Source: Massilia rubra
Lineage (GTDB): Bacteria; Pseudomonadota; Gammaproteobacteria; Burkholderiales; Burkholderiaceae_D
Length of the DNA stretch: 64,000 nucleotides
Assembly: GCF_011682065.1 (NCBI RefSeq)
Contig: NZ_VUYU01000007.1
Coordinates: 124,001-188,000 of the forward strand
Direction: 5' to 3'
Position 1 is the first letter of the stretch. The number at the start of each line of letters is the position of its first letter. The notes under the pieces were generated by a model, which was not told where the DNA came from, made no database searches, and worked only from the letters and a program-made list of their open reading frames with translations. The translations under genes and the position numbers were made by a program. Of this stretch, positions 1 to 9,046 are shown one piece after another.

Positions 1-1
1 G

Positions 2-490
2 GTCGACAAGCGCAACCTGGCCGACGCCAGCGCGCCGGCGGCGGTGCAGCAGACGCGCGCGCGCCACATCCTGCTCAAGGTCAGCCCGACCATGACGGCG
101 GCCGACGCCAAGCGCAAGCTGACCGAATTGAAGGAACGCCTCGACAACAAGGCTGCCAAGTTCGAAGAACTGGCGCGCCTGTTCTCCAACGACGGTTCGG
201 CCAGCAAGGGTGGCGACCTCGGTTGGCTGTACCCGGGCGACACCGTGCCGGAATTCGAAACCGTGATGGCCACCCTGAAACCGGGTGAACTGAGCGACGT
301 CGTCGAAACCCCGTACGGCTTTCACCTGATCGAAGTCATGGAGCGCAAGAGCGATGACCAGAACAAGGAACGGGTGCGCATGGCTGCGCGCCAGGTGATC
401 CGCGACCGCAAGCTCGAAGAAGCGACCGAAGACTGGGCACGCCAGGTGCGCGACCGCGCCTACGTCGAATTCCGCGACGAGAACAAGTAA
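2..490 (+). CDS. surA: Periplasmic chaperone / peptidyl-prolyl isomerase SurA, C-terminal part
   Basis: The frame is open from the window edge, so only the last 162 residues are seen and the start lies outside. The visible part holds one complete parvulin-type rotamase domain (opening with RARHILLKV, then [19 protein letters not shown] and the closing [12 protein letters not shown]), followed by a basic/acidic C-terminal helix. In SurA this last helix packs back on the N-terminal chaperone module. SurA escorts unfolded outer-membrane proteins through the periplasm to the BAM complex. The stop is 4 bases before pdxA, the usual surA-pdxA-rsmA order of proteobacteria. Identification rests on domain plus synteny; another PpiC-type isomerase is unlikely here. 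Confidence 0.93.
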   Translation, partial: VDKRNLADASAPAAVQQTRARHILLKVSPTMTAADAKRKLTELKERLDNKAAKFEELARLFSNDGSASKGGDLGWLYPGDTVPEFETVMATLKPGELSDVVETPYGFHLIEVMERKSDDQNKERVRMAARQVIRDRKLEEATEDWARQVRDRAYVEFRDENK

Positions 491-494
491 GCGC

Positions 495-1565
495 ATGCGT
501 CAGGCAAGCACACGGCCGGCGATCGCCATCACCACGGGCGAACCGGCCGGGATCGGGCCGGAAATCTCGATCCGCGCCGCCTGGGCCATGCGCGCGCAGG
601 TCAACTGCGTGCTGCTCGGCGACGCCGCCTTCCTGGCGCTCACCGCCAGCCTGATCGACCCCGATATCCAACTGGCCGCCTTGTCGGTGCAGGCGCTGCG
701 CAACGGCGGCCTGCCGCAGTTCGGCCCATCGCGCATTTGCGTCATCGACGTGCCGCTCGGCGCCCACGTGGTGCCGGGCGTCCTGGATCCGGCCAACGGC
801 CGCGCGGTGCTGGCCACGCTCGACCTGGCGGTCGAAGGCGCGCGCGCCGGCTGGTTCGACGCCATGGTCACCGCGCCGCTGCAAAAGAGCACCATCAACG
901 ACGCCGGCGTGGCTTTTTCGGGCCACACCGAATACCTGGCCGAAAAGACCGCCACCGCGCAGGTGGTGATGATGCTGGCCGGTGAAACCGCGTCGGCTAC
1001 CGCACCTGACACGCCGGACAATGTTGCGCTGCGGGTGGCGCTGGCCACCACCCATTTGCCGCTCAAGGATGTCTCGGCGGCGATCACGCGCGACGGTTTG
1101 GGGCGGGTGATCGACATCATTCACCACGACCTGAAAAACAAGTTCGGCATTGCCGCCCCGCGCATCCTGGTCACCGGCCTCAATCCGCACGCGGGCGAGA
1201 ACGGCTACCTGGGACGCGAGGAAATCGACACCATCACGCCGGCGCTGGAAGCGGCGCGCGCACGCGGCATCGACGCGCGCGGCCCGTATCCGGCCGATAC
1301 GCTGTTCCAGCCCAAGTACCTGATGGACGCCGACTGCGTGCTGGCCATGTACCACGACCAGGGCTTGCCGGTGCTCAAATACGCCACCTTCGGGCGCGGC
1401 GTGAACATCACCCTCGGCCTGCCGCTGATCCGCACCTCGGTCGACCATGGCACCGCGCTCGACCTGGCTTGCGCCGGGCTGGGACAAGCCGACTGCGGCA
1501 GCATGGAACAAGCCATCCGCACCGCATTGCAGATGGTGGACGCACAGCGCGCATCACAGCTGTAG
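495..1565 (+). CDS. pdxA: 4-hydroxythreonine-4-phosphate dehydrogenase PdxA
   Basis: 356 residues, somewhat longer than the common 330. PdxA oxidises 4-phosphohydroxy-L-threonine to a product that PdxJ condenses with deoxyxylulose phosphate to make pyridoxine phosphate. Family motifs are clear: [11 protein letters not shown] at the N-terminus, the [10 protein letters not shown] segment with a metal-binding His, LNPHAGENG, and [13 protein letters not shown] with the third metal ligand, followed by [10 protein letters not shown]. The ATG at 495 lies 4 bases after the surA stop, so translation is probably coupled. An acidic linker around residues 165-175 ([13 protein letters not shown]) is a small insertion. 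It sits in the surA-pdxA-rsmA operon. Confidence 0.96.
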   Translation: MRQASTRPAIAITTGEPAGIGPEISIRAAWAMRAQVNCVLLGDAAFLALTASLIDPDIQLAALSVQALRNGGLPQFGPSRICVIDVPLGAHVVPGVLDPANGRAVLATLDLAVEGARAGWFDAMVTAPLQKSTINDAGVAFSGHTEYLAEKTATAQVVMMLAGETASATAPDTPDNVALRVALATTHLPLKDVSAAITRDGLGRVIDIIHHDLKNKFGIAAPRILVTGLNPHAGENGYLGREEIDTITPALEAARARGIDARGPYPADTLFQPKYLMDADCVLAMYHDQGLPVLKYATFGRGVNITLGLPLIRTSVDHGTALDLACAGLGQADCGSMEQAIRTALQMVDAQRASQL

Positions 1566-1599
1566 ATTGCACCCTTAGAACCGCATTGAGAAGAAGAAT

Positions 1600-2385
1600 A
1601 TGAAACACGTCGCCCGCAAGCGCTTCGGCCAGAATTTTTTGACCGACAAACTCGTCCTCGATAACATCATCGACGCCATCGGCCCCGAGAAGGGCCAGGC
1701 GATGGTCGAAATCGGGCCGGGCCTGGCCGCCATGACGGCGCTGCTGCTCAAGCGCCTCGACCACATGCATGTGGTGGAACTGGACCGCGACCTGGTCGCG
1801 CGCCTGGAAAACAACTTCCCGCGCGAGAAGCTGACCATTCATTCGGGCGACGCGCTCAAGTTCGACTACGGCCTCATTCCGGTGCCGGAAGGGCAGAAGC
1901 TGCGCGTGGTCGGCAACCTGCCGTACAACATTTCGAGCCCGCTGCTGTTCCACCTGGCCGACTTCGCGCACCTGATCGAAGACCAGCATTTCATGCTGCA
2001 AAAAGAAGTCGTCGAGCGCATGGTGGCCGCGCCCGGCAGCAAGACGTACGGACGCTTGTCGGTGATGCTGCAGTGGCGTTACGACATGTCGCTCATGTTC
2101 ATCGTGCCGCCGACCGCGTTCGACCCGCCGCCACAGGTGGAGTCGGCCATCGTGCGCATGGTGCCGGTGCCGGCCGAACGCAAACTGGCGTGCGACGGCC
2201 CGACCCTGGAGGCGGTGGTGATGAAGGCGTTCTCGCAGCGCCGCAAGGTGATCCGCAACTGCATGGCGGGGATGTGTACCGAAGCGCAGCTGGTCGAAGC
2301 CGGAATCGACCCGTCGATGCGTCCTGAGACGGTCGGCCTGGCGCAGTATGTGGCGCTGTCGAATTTACTCAAGCAGCCGGCCTGA
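1600..2385 (+). CDS. rsmA: 16S rRNA adenine-N6,N6-dimethyltransferase RsmA (KsgA)
   Basis: 261 residues, typical for KsgA. It dimethylates two adjacent adenines (A1518 and A1519 in E. coli numbering) in the terminal loop of 16S rRNA late in 30S assembly. The start KHVARKRFGQNFL, the SAM-binding motif VEIGPGLAAMT and the catalytic NLPYNISSPLLF (NLPY) are all present; the C-terminal small domain carries FSQRRKVIRNCM. A purine-rich GAGAAGAAGAA precedes the ATG. It follows pdxA by 34 bases in the conserved surA-pdxA-rsmA block. The usual apaG neighbour is not next; a DUF5710 protein follows instead. Confidence 0.97.
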   Translation: MKHVARKRFGQNFLTDKLVLDNIIDAIGPEKGQAMVEIGPGLAAMTALLLKRLDHMHVVELDRDLVARLENNFPREKLTIHSGDALKFDYGLIPVPEGQKLRVVGNLPYNISSPLLFHLADFAHLIEDQHFMLQKEVVERMVAAPGSKTYGRLSVMLQWRYDMSLMFIVPPTAFDPPPQVESAIVRMVPVPAERKLACDGPTLEAVVMKAFSQRRKVIRNCMAGMCTEAQLVEAGIDPSMRPETVGLAQYVALSNLLKQPA

Positions 2386-2398
2386 CAGGAGTGCCCTC

Positions 2399-2755
2399 AT
2401 GATCATGCTCAAAGTCCCGTACGCCGAAAAAGACGAGGCCAAGGCCCTGGGGGCGCGCTGGAACAAGGATAGCAAGCTGTGGTATGTGCCCGACGGGGTC
2501 GATGTGGCGCCGTTCCAGCGCTGGGTGCTCAAGGGCGTGGCGCCGTCGCCGGCGGCTGCCAATCCGTCCGGTGCGCCGGCCGGCAGGATCGATTCGTATG
2601 TGGGCAAGCAGGTCGTGGGAGCGCGCTATGTGGCGCTGGAACACGGGTGCAATCCGTTCGAGGCGTGCGCCGAGTGCGGGCCGAAGCTGGCCGCGTCGGG
2701 ATGGACCGATGCGCGTGCCGAGGTGCTGCGGATTGTGGGTGGGCTGAAAACCTAA
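2399..2755 (+). CDS. Small DUF5710-domain protein
   Basis: 118 residues. The first 45 residues match the DUF5710 pattern: LKVPYAEKDEAKALGARWN then KLWYVPDG, a small module often found in plasmid or phage primase-like proteins and thought to bind nucleic acid. The rest has three Cys in HGCNPFEACAEC, which might bind metal. The ATG at 2399 was chosen because AGGAG lies 7 bases upstream (2387-2391); the longer frame from 2348 overlaps rsmA. It is 13 bases after rsmA and probably cotranscribed. The stop codon touches a palindromic repeat that may end the transcript. Function unknown. Confidence 0.75.
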   Translation: MIMLKVPYAEKDEAKALGARWNKDSKLWYVPDGVDVAPFQRWVLKGVAPSPAAANPSGAPAGRIDSYVGKQVVGARYVALEHGCNPFEACAECGPKLAASGWTDARAEVLRIVGGLKT

Positions 2756-2845
2756 AAACCGTCATTCCCGCGCAGGCGGGAATCCAAGGCCTCTACGCTT
2801 AGCGACGGTGCCTTGGATTCCCGCCTTCGCGGGAATGACGGTTTT
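2755..2845. repeat. Interspersed palindromic repeat, copy 1
   Basis: Two 36-base arms (2755-2790 and 2810-2845) are near-perfect inverted copies around a 19-base centre. Each arm itself contains the core GTCATTCCCGCG...GCGGGAATCCA, a nested short palindrome. A second copy lies at 23236-23314. This core is a familiar dispersed intergenic repeat of betaproteobacterial genomes. Here it lies between the convergent ends of the DUF5710 gene and phoX, where the hairpin could act as a bidirectional terminator. Confidence 0.85.
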
Positions 2846-2898
2846 GGGGACGGTGGGAACGAGGCCTGATCAGGCCCGCCCACCTTCCAAATCGCTCC

Positions 2899-5151
2899 TT
2901 ACGTCCCGATCCGGCCGCCATCATTCTTGGTAATCACAATGGTCGCCGAACGCGGGCGCTTGCCCGGGCCGTAGCCGGCGTTGCTTGGCCACTGGCTGGT
3001 GTACTTCGACGGATCGGCCAGATTCGCCTGCGCCGTGTTTTCGCCCGGGTGCTGGATGTTGATGAACATCGACTTGCCATCCGGCGTTTCGCAGATACCC
3101 GTGATTTCCGAACCCGCCGGCCCGACCAGGAAGCGCTTGAGCGTGTCCGCTGTCGGCTTCTTGCCCACATACGTATCGACCGCCAGGGTGCCGCCGGCCG
3201 CTTTCGGATGGTTCAGGGTGACCTTGGCGCCGTCGCCGACCGTGCCCGGCACTGCGGCCAGCATCATGCAGTTGGTGACGTCGGTGTAGGCGCCATCGTC
3301 GGTCTGGATCCAGCAGATGCCGGTGTACGGGCTGAATGCCAGGCCGTCCGGGCTCGAGAAATCCTGGTCCGCGGTCAGGTTCGACAGGTTCACGAAGCCG
3401 CCGGCGGCGCCCGCTTCGGCGCCGAACAGGTACACATCCCACGTAAAGCTGGTGGCTGCCGAGGCGCCGGCGCCTTCTTTCATGCGCAGGATATGGCCGT
3501 TCGGGTTACCGCTTTGGGCCGAGCTGCCTTTCATGTCGGTGTAGGCGCGCGGGTTGGCGCTGTCCGGCGCCAGTTGCGACGAGGTCGGGTCGACCGCGCG
3601 GTTCGAGTTGTTGGTCAGCGAGTAGTAAATCTCGCCGTTGGCCGGATTGACCGAGCACCATTCCGGACGGTCCATCTTGGTCGCGCCCACCGCATCGGCG
3701 GCCAGGCGGGCGTTGACCGCAATGTCGGCCTGGTCGGCGAACTTGTACGCGCTGTACGCGGCAATGGCGGCGTTCGACATGGCCAGCTCGATCCACTGGC
3801 CAGTGCCGTCGGCGTTGATCTTGGCGACATACAGCTTGCCGCTGTCGAGGTATTTGTCGCCCGTGGCCATGCGGTCCGTGGCGGTGGCGTCGGCGGCGGC
3901 CCAGACGGCGCTCGAGACGAATTTGTAGATGTACTCGTTGCGCGAATCGTCGCCCATGTAGACGGCCAGCTGCTGGCCGACGACCGGGTTGCCGAAGGCG
4001 GCGCTTTCGTGGGCGTAGCGGCCCAGGGCCGTGCGCTTCTTGGCCGACTTGGACTTGTCGTACGGGTCCATTTCGACGATGTAGCCCATGCCGTTCATTT
4101 CGTTGCGGTAGTCGTCGCTGCCATCCGTCGACGCGCCTTTTTTGCTGATGTCCCAACGTGCGTATTTGTCGTCGGTGCCGGCGCTTTCCCAGCCGTGGCG
4201 CGAGGTGGCGCCCTGGTTGCGGCCGTAGCGCTTGAGCGAAGCGATGCTCTTGTCGCCGGCACGGGCGGCGTCGTCGGCGGCGCCGCGCACGAAGTAGCCG
4301 GACCAGTTTTCTTCACCGGTCAGGAACGAGCCCCATGGCGACTTGCCGGTGCCGCAGTTGTTCAGGGTGCCGCGCGTCTTGGTGGCGGTCGGCGAGTATT
4401 TGGTCTTGAGCAGGGCATTGCCGCGCGCGGGACCGGACAGTTCGATGTCGGTCAGCGGGGTAATGCGGTGGTTGAAGGAGGACTCCTTGACGTAGGCCCA
4501 GGCGGCGCCGGTCTTCTTGACTTCGACCACGCTCACGCCGTGGATCGCCACTTCCTTGTCCACTTCCGACGCAGGGCGCGGCAGGGTGGTCACGCCGCCA
4601 TTGGCGTGCAGGAAGAAGGACGACAGTTTCGAATCCGTGGTCGCTTCGTGGTTCACGGCCAGCAGGCCGCGGTCGGAGCTGGTGGTGGTGGCGCTGCCGG
4701 TGGCCGACAGGCCGTAGAACTCCATGCCGTCGTGATGGTCGCCGGCGCGGGTGTCGAAGTTGTTGTCGGTGCCGTCGTTTTTGTAGGCGGGGGTGGTGCC
4801 GTTGAGCGGGTCGCCCAGCGCATAGATGACCGAGGCGGTGTAGCCGGCCGGGACGCTGACCATGTCGGCCAGGCTTTTCGGCACGGCCGTGAAGGCCAGC
4901 AGTTTTTCAGCCGGGACCGGCGGCGGGGTCGGCGTTGGCGTCGGCGTGACAGGCGCCGGGTCGTCGCTGCTGCAGGCCGACAGACCGACTGCGCCAAAAA
5001 TCGCCGTGGCGGCCGAGGCCATGCCGCCGCGCAGCAGGCTGCGGCGGCTCAGGCGGGCGTTCAGCACCGTGTTGAAGTGTTCGTTCGGCGAATCATTGCA
5101 GTCGATGTCATCTGGATCGATGGAGCTGACCAGATCGTTTGGCTTGTTCAT
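2899..5151 (-). CDS. phoX: PhoX-family secreted alkaline phosphatase (DUF839)
   Basis: 750 residues. After the N-terminal segment comes a twin-arginine signal (SRRSLLRGG), a hydrophobic stretch and LSACSSD, so export by Tat is expected, perhaps as a lipoprotein; a Pro/Thr-rich linker follows. The body is the DUF839/PhoX beta-propeller, with WGSFLTGEENW, YGRNQGATSRHGWESAGTDD, the AHESAAFGNPV segment and the C-terminal ICETPDGKSMFINIQHPGENT. PhoX enzymes release phosphate from many esters using calcium and iron. The ATG at 5151 has AGGAC upstream and gives a proper Tat signal; the longer frame to 5226 adds 25 unrelated residues. A Pho box lies 66 bases upstream. Confidence 0.9.
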   Translation of the reverse strand: MNKPNDLVSSIDPDDIDCNDSPNEHFNTVLNARLSRRSLLRGGMASAATAIFGAVGLSACSSDDPAPVTPTPTPTPPPVPAEKLLAFTAVPKSLADMVSVPAGYTASVIYALGDPLNGTTPAYKNDGTDNNFDTRAGDHHDGMEFYGLSATGSATTTSSDRGLLAVNHEATTDSKLSSFFLHANGGVTTLPRPASEVDKEVAIHGVSVVEVKKTGAAWAYVKESSFNHRITPLTDIELSGPARGNALLKTKYSPTATKTRGTLNNCGTGKSPWGSFLTGEENWSGYFVRGAADDAARAGDKSIASLKRYGRNQGATSRHGWESAGTDDKYARWDISKKGASTDGSDDYRNEMNGMGYIVEMDPYDKSKSAKKRTALGRYAHESAAFGNPVVGQQLAVYMGDDSRNEYIYKFVSSAVWAAADATATDRMATGDKYLDSGKLYVAKINADGTGQWIELAMSNAAIAAYSAYKFADQADIAVNARLAADAVGATKMDRPEWCSVNPANGEIYYSLTNNSNRAVDPTSSQLAPDSANPRAYTDMKGSSAQSGNPNGHILRMKEGAGASAATSFTWDVYLFGAEAGAAGGFVNLSNLTADQDFSSPDGLAFSPYTGICWIQTDDGAYTDVTNCMMLAAVPGTVGDGAKVTLNHPKAAGGTLAVDTYVGKKPTADTLKRFLVGPAGSEITGICETPDGKSMFINIQHPGENTAQANLADPSKYTSQWPSNAGYGPGKRPRSATIVITKNDGGRIGT

Positions 5152-5216
5152 GAAGGTCCTATGGCTGGGGGTTGGATTTAGCAAGCCGGATTCTAGCCAG
5201 CCCAGATGACCGTGCC

Positions 5217-5246
5217 GTGACGGCAAGATGACAGGAAGATGACAAG
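5217..5246 (-). promoter_or_regulatory. Pho box (PhoB binding site) upstream of phoX
   Basis: Read on the minus strand the site is CTTGTCATCTTCCTGTCATCTTGCCGTCAC-like: two TGTCAT half-sites exactly 11 bases apart (ATGACA on the plus strand at 5228-5233 and 5239-5244) and a third weaker one (CGTCAC, 5217-5222) at the same spacing. This is the arrangement of a PhoB box. It lies 66-95 bases before the phoX start, placing it at a normal -35 position and implying induction by phosphate starvation. Confidence 0.8.
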
Positions 5247-5371
5247 CTATCCATCACCTGTGCGGTCCATTCGGAAATATCATTTCCAAATAGCCAACAT
5301 TGCCCATTTTCATGCCATGATGGGGTGGCGCTTGCCGACCGGTTCGCCCCTACCATGAGGAACATCATTCG

Positions 5372-6490
5372 ATGAAATTTCCACGCACATTGTGTTTTCT
5401 GCTCGCCACCTTGACTGCCAGCCTGCCCGGTGCGGTCGTGCTGGCGGCGCCTGCCGCCGGGACCGTGCCGGCGGCCGAGAGCGCGGCCAACGAGGCGGTC
5501 CTGGAATATATTCGCGCCGAAATGCAGGAGCGCCGCATTCCGGGCATGCAGATCCTTGTGATCCGGCATGGGAAAGTGGTGCTGTCGGGCGCGTTCGGGG
5601 TGGCCAATCTCCAGCACAAGGTGCCGGTGGGCGAGGGCACCGTGTTTTCGATCAATTCCGCGACCAAATCGTTTACCGGCGTGGCCATCATGCAGCTGGT
5701 CGAGCAGGGCAAGTTGGCGCTCGATGCGCCGGTCTCGCGCTATCTGGACGGCTTGCCGGCGTCGTGGCGGGGCGTGAGCGTCGCCCAGTTGCTCAACCAT
5801 ACGTCCGGGCTGCCCGACGTTCTCGATGCGCAGGGCGACTTGCTGCCGGGCGGCATGGACGGAGCGTGGAAAACCGCGCTGGGCATGCCGCCGCAGTTTT
5901 CACCCGGCCAGCGTTTCAGCTATAACCAGACCAATTATGTGCTGCTGGGGAAAATCATCGACCGCCTCAGCGGCAAGCCTTTTGTGGAATTCATCCGGGG
6001 CGGGCAGTTCGAGGTGGTGGGCATGCCCAACAGCAGTTTTGGCGACACCGGCGACATCATCATGGGCAAGGCCAATTCCTACCGCTTCGCGGGCGGTGTG
6101 CTGCGTAATGTGGTGGAGGAATTTCCCCCGGCCATGCGCACCGGCGCCGGCATGAATACCACCGCGACCGAGCTGGGCAAGTGGATCGTGGCCCTCCAGC
6201 AAGGGCGTCTGCTCACGCCGGCCAGCCTGGCGGCGATGTGGACGCCATCGACCTTTGCCGACGGCCGCCCGGCGCCGTGGGCCTTGGGCTGGCCGGCGAT
6301 CCGCCGCGGCCCCGGGGTGCAGCGCGCAGTGGCCGGCAACGGCGGTGGACGTTCGGCTTTTTATGTGTATCCCGACGACGACCTGGCGGTCATCATCCTG
6401 ACCAACCTGGCCGGGGGCCGGCCGGACCAGTTGATCGACACCGTGGCTGGCTTTTATGTGCCAGCCCTGCGCAAGAGCGCCGTGCGCTGA
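5372..6490 (+). CDS. Secreted serine hydrolase of the beta-lactamase class C fold
   Basis: 372 residues with an N-terminal signal peptide (residues 1-26, ending VVLAAP). The class C / PF00144 motifs are visible: S-x-x-K in NSATKSFTG (nucleophile Ser and general-base Lys), a Tyr-x-Asn in FSYNQTNY and HTSGLPDVLD between them. Such proteins are periplasmic esterases, D-amino-acid peptidases or penicillin-binding-like enzymes; few are real beta-lactamases, and the substrate cannot be read from sequence. The gene faces away from phoX with 145 bases between. It is followed by a hairpin that fits better as a minus-strand terminator of the next gene. Confidence 0.85.
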   Translation: MKFPRTLCFLLATLTASLPGAVVLAAPAAGTVPAAESAANEAVLEYIRAEMQERRIPGMQILVIRHGKVVLSGAFGVANLQHKVPVGEGTVFSINSATKSFTGVAIMQLVEQGKLALDAPVSRYLDGLPASWRGVSVAQLLNHTSGLPDVLDAQGDLLPGGMDGAWKTALGMPPQFSPGQRFSYNQTNYVLLGKIIDRLSGKPFVEFIRGGQFEVVGMPNSSFGDTGDIIMGKANSYRFAGGVLRNVVEEFPPAMRTGAGMNTTATELGKWIVALQQGRLLTPASLAAMWTPSTFADGRPAPWALGWPAIRRGPGVQRAVAGNGGGRSAFYVYPDDDLAVIILTNLAGGRPDQLIDTVAGFYVPALRKSAVR

Positions 6491-6527
6491 ACTGCGCCGG
6501 AACGCAGGCTGGAACGAAAACCGGGAC

Positions 6528-6555
6528 AAAAAAAAGCCCGCTGTGAAGCGGGCTT
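6528..6555 (-). terminator. Rho-independent terminator
   Basis: A perfect 9-base stem (AAGCCCGCT, 6534-6542, pairing with 6547-6555) has a GTGA loop. On the minus strand it is followed by eight T (the plus-strand A-run 6528-6535), so it ends the lipoprotein transcript coming from 7305. It is only weakly suitable for the plus-strand hydrolase. The 135 bases between it and the lipoprotein stop hold nothing else I can identify. Confidence 0.8.
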
Positions 6556-6690
6556 GAAATCCAATTCTTTTTGAGGAGAGTTGGAGGAGACAGGTGCAAT
6601 TATGCTGCGCTACAGCATATCAGGCCAATTTATCTTTGGAATATCAGTTATGCCTTTTGCAAATATCACCTTCACAAGCCCTCGATCGCC

Positions 6691-7305
6691 TTACTTTTCG
6701 CGGCACAGCACGTTGACGTTGGTCACCTCGGCATCGCCCATTTCGCCGATGCCACGGTCCACCGAGCAGACCAGCTTGCCGCCGTCCGGCTGTTGCAGGA
6801 CCGACACGCCGTAGCTGGTGCCGAAGGCGATCGCACCGCCGAATTTATACGTTTGCGCATCCTTGGCGACGTTGATCCTGTCGCTGCTGCCGTTGATCAG
6901 CACCAGGTTTTCGCCGACATACGGCTTGGCCCCGCCATCGGCACCGACGATCTTGACGTTGCCGCCGATCAGATAGGTGTAGTCCCTGCAAGTAATGGTG
7001 ACGTTGATGGCAGCCTGGCGCCCGGCGGTGTCCTTGTTGTTGTCCGGGGTGCAGTCCTGGTGCAGCGCGCTGGTTTTCACCTTCACGTCGTACTGCACGC
7101 CGTATTCGATGGTGTTAGGAAAGCGGAAGCTGGTGGCCTTGGCATCGACCGGCAGGTCGTTCATGCCGATATTGCTCAGGACCAGGCCAGAGTGCTTCAG
7201 ATTGACGATTTTTCCTTCGACAGGAAAGGTCGCTTTGCCGCCGCACGCGGCCAGGCCCAGGGCGAGGGTCAGCAGCAGCGAATGGCGCAGGACGGATGAC
7301 TTCAT
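6691..7305 (-). CDS. Putative lipoprotein with two repeated domains (paralogue of next gene)
   Basis: 204 residues. A lipoprotein signal ends in LGLAACGG (lipobox Cys at about residue 21). The mature part holds two copies of a roughly 90-residue unit of the form G-LVL-N-G, then F-F-x-IxxGxxYxVxV and a closing V-V-x-C: first around residues 28-112, second around 114-201 (ending VNVLC). Paired Cys in each unit suggest a disulfide. No enzymatic motif is seen. The ATG has GGAG upstream. It is paralogous to the gene at 7356-7973 and lies downstream of it in the same direction, so a shared transcript is likely. Confidence 0.75.
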   Translation of the reverse strand: MKSSVLRHSLLLTLALGLAACGGKATFPVEGKIVNLKHSGLVLSNIGMNDLPVDAKATSFRFPNTIEYGVQYDVKVKTSALHQDCTPDNNKDTAGRQAAINVTITCRDYTYLIGGNVKIVGADGGAKPYVGENLVLINGSSDRINVAKDAQTYKFGGAIAFGTSYGVSVLQQPDGGKLVCSVDRGIGEMGDAEVTNVNVLCREK

Positions 7306-7355
7306 GAAATTCTCCAGAGAATATGGCGCCGCCCGCTCGGGGGCGGCGGCCGGGA

Positions 7356-7973
7356 TCAGTTGCAGGTGATGAGGATATTGTCGACGTCGGTCTTGCCCAT
7401 GATGCCGATCGCGTTGTCGATGCGGCAGGTCAGGCCGGGCGGCTGCTGCAGCACGCTCAAGCCATACGCCTGGGTTTCGCCGACCTGGCCAGGCATGGGT
7501 ACGGGTTTCTTTTCATCGATGGGATCGACCCGCAGGTTGAATGTGGTCTGGTTGGCGCGAATGTTCAGGCGATGGGTGCCGTTGATGATCACCAGCGGCT
7601 CGGTGGTCAGGCCAACGATCTTGCCTTTGACATCGTGCGGTTTCAGGGTGCAGCTCACGCCGATCTGGCCGATGCCGTAGTTGCTTGACTTGCCCTTGCC
7701 GTTGATCATCTTGCAGGTGGCGTTCGAGGGAATCGATTTGAAGGTAATGTCGTATTCGGTATTGACGGCGATCAGGTTCGGGAACACGAAGCTGCTCGCG
7801 AACGGCTCGACCTTCAGTTCCGCTCCGCCCTTGTTCTGCAGCACCAGGCCGTCGATGGTGACGCCTTCGACGACGCCCCTCAATTGCATGGTGCCATCAT
7901 CGTCGCCGCCGCAAGCGGCCAGGCTGAGCGCGCACGCAAGTGCCACGGCGGAACGCAGGTACAGATTTTTCAT
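7356..7973 (-). CDS. Putative lipoprotein with two repeated domains (first of tandem pair)
   Basis: 205 residues from the ATG at 7973, chosen because GGAG precedes it and it opens directly into a lipoprotein signal (LSLAACGGDDD). A longer frame to 8186 has no signal sequence at its start. Like its neighbour it has two units: one with IDGLVLQNKGG, FVFPNLIAV and IGVSC, the other with EPLVIINGTHRLN, YGLSVLQQPPG and NILITC. The phrase YGxSVLQQP is shared by both paralogues. It lies 50 bases upstream of the second copy. Function unknown; probably outer-membrane or periplasm-facing. Confidence 0.75.
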   Translation of the reverse strand: MKNLYLRSAVALACALSLAACGGDDDGTMQLRGVVEGVTIDGLVLQNKGGAELKVEPFASSFVFPNLIAVNTEYDITFKSIPSNATCKMINGKGKSSNYGIGQIGVSCTLKPHDVKGKIVGLTTEPLVIINGTHRLNIRANQTTFNLRVDPIDEKKPVPMPGQVGETQAYGLSVLQQPPGLTCRIDNAIGIMGKTDVDNILITCN

Positions 7974-8200
7974 ACTTTCTCCAAAACGAATGCGGGTAAG
8001 GTGGGGAGGCTGGGCCGCCGACGGACAGCCTGATATGGGCGTCATTTTAGAGCATTTGTCAACGCCGCGGCTCATTGCCTTGTATCGGGGTGTCATGCCG
8101 GCGCCGTGGCGCTCCCGTCCTGGTGCGCGCGCCCGACAGTCCGGTTGATTTTCAGGCTGTGCCTCGCTATGCTGGAAGCGGACCAACTACCGAGAAGACC

Positions 8201-8917
8201 ATGCCGACCACGCCACGCCGCACCTGGCCCAAAGCCATCCTGTTCGACCTGGACGATACGCTGTGGCCGATCGCCCCGGTCATCCTGCAAGCGGAGCAAA
8301 CCCTGCACGCCTGGCTGCACAGCAACGCGCCCCGGGTGGCCGAGCGCTTCACCATCGACGCCCTGCGCCAGGCGCGCCTGGCCTTGCTGGCGCAGCAGCC
8401 CGAATTCGAACTCGACCTGGGCGCCTTGCGCCGCGCCGGCCTGCTGTCGGCCTTCGAAGCGGCCGGCGAAGACGGGGCCAAGGTCGAGCAGGCCATGGTC
8501 CATTTCTATGCCGCGCGCAACGCCGTCATCCCCTACGACGACGTGGTGCCCGGCCTCTTGCGCCTGAAAGGCCGCAGCATGCTCGGCTCGGTTACCAATG
8601 GCAATGCCGACCTGCAGGCGATCGGCCTGTCGCACCATTTCAAGGTGTCGGTGGCGGCCAGCCAGTTCGGCCGCGCCAAGCCCGACGCCGCCATTTTCCT
8701 GGCCGCCTGCGCCGAGCTCGGGGTCGACCCGGCCGACGCGGTGTACGTGGGCGACGATGTGCTGCTCGACGTGCAGGGCGCCCAGCGCGCCGGCCTGCGC
8801 GCGGTCTGGCTCAACCGTACCGGCAGCGAGCGCCACCTCGAACACGGCGTGGCGCCGGACGCCATTTGCCGCAGTTTCGATGAGCTGCTCGACTGGCTCA
8901 AGCGCGAGCACGACTGA
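8201..8917 (+). CDS. HAD-superfamily hydrolase
   Basis: 238 residues from the ATG at 8201; the longer frame from 8075 adds unlikely sequence. The four HAD motifs are visible: nucleophile DLDDT in LFDLDDTLWP, SVTNGNAD (motif II Thr), the Lys in GRAKPDAAIF and the acidic pair in YVGDDVLLDVQGA. The helical cap between motifs I and II is of the C1 type, so it is a phosphatase or dehalogenase-like enzyme for a small phosphorylated metabolite. The divergent neighbour is the lipoprotein pair, and hrcA follows after 129 bases. Confidence 0.85.
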   Translation: MPTTPRRTWPKAILFDLDDTLWPIAPVILQAEQTLHAWLHSNAPRVAERFTIDALRQARLALLAQQPEFELDLGALRRAGLLSAFEAAGEDGAKVEQAMVHFYAARNAVIPYDDVVPGLLRLKGRSMLGSVTNGNADLQAIGLSHHFKVSVAASQFGRAKPDAAIFLAACAELGVDPADAVYVGDDVLLDVQGAQRAGLRAVWLNRTGSERHLEHGVAPDAICRSFDELLDWLKREHD

Positions 8918-9046
8918 GGCGCCGAATGCGGCGCACGCGGCGCGCCGGCCACATAAAGCCCCGCCACGCTGGCGAACGTGCATAATAAGCGGATCAGCAC
9001 TTGTGCTTGGCCTTGTTTTTGTCCTTACCGCCCCTCACCTAGAATC

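Noticed and set aside
3049-5181. 710-residue plus-strand frame opposite phoX
   Set aside because: Composed of Arg/Val/Gly-rich shadow sequence; the opposite strand encodes a clear PhoX with signal and Pho box.
5372-6490. True antibiotic-resistance beta-lactamase
   Set aside because: The class C fold is shared with many esterases and peptidases, and no third-motif KTG-type sequence is clear.
8975-9020. CIRCE element upstream of hrcA
   Set aside because: Only a short AGCACTTGTGCT palindrome is present; it lacks the 9-base half-sites and 9-base spacer.
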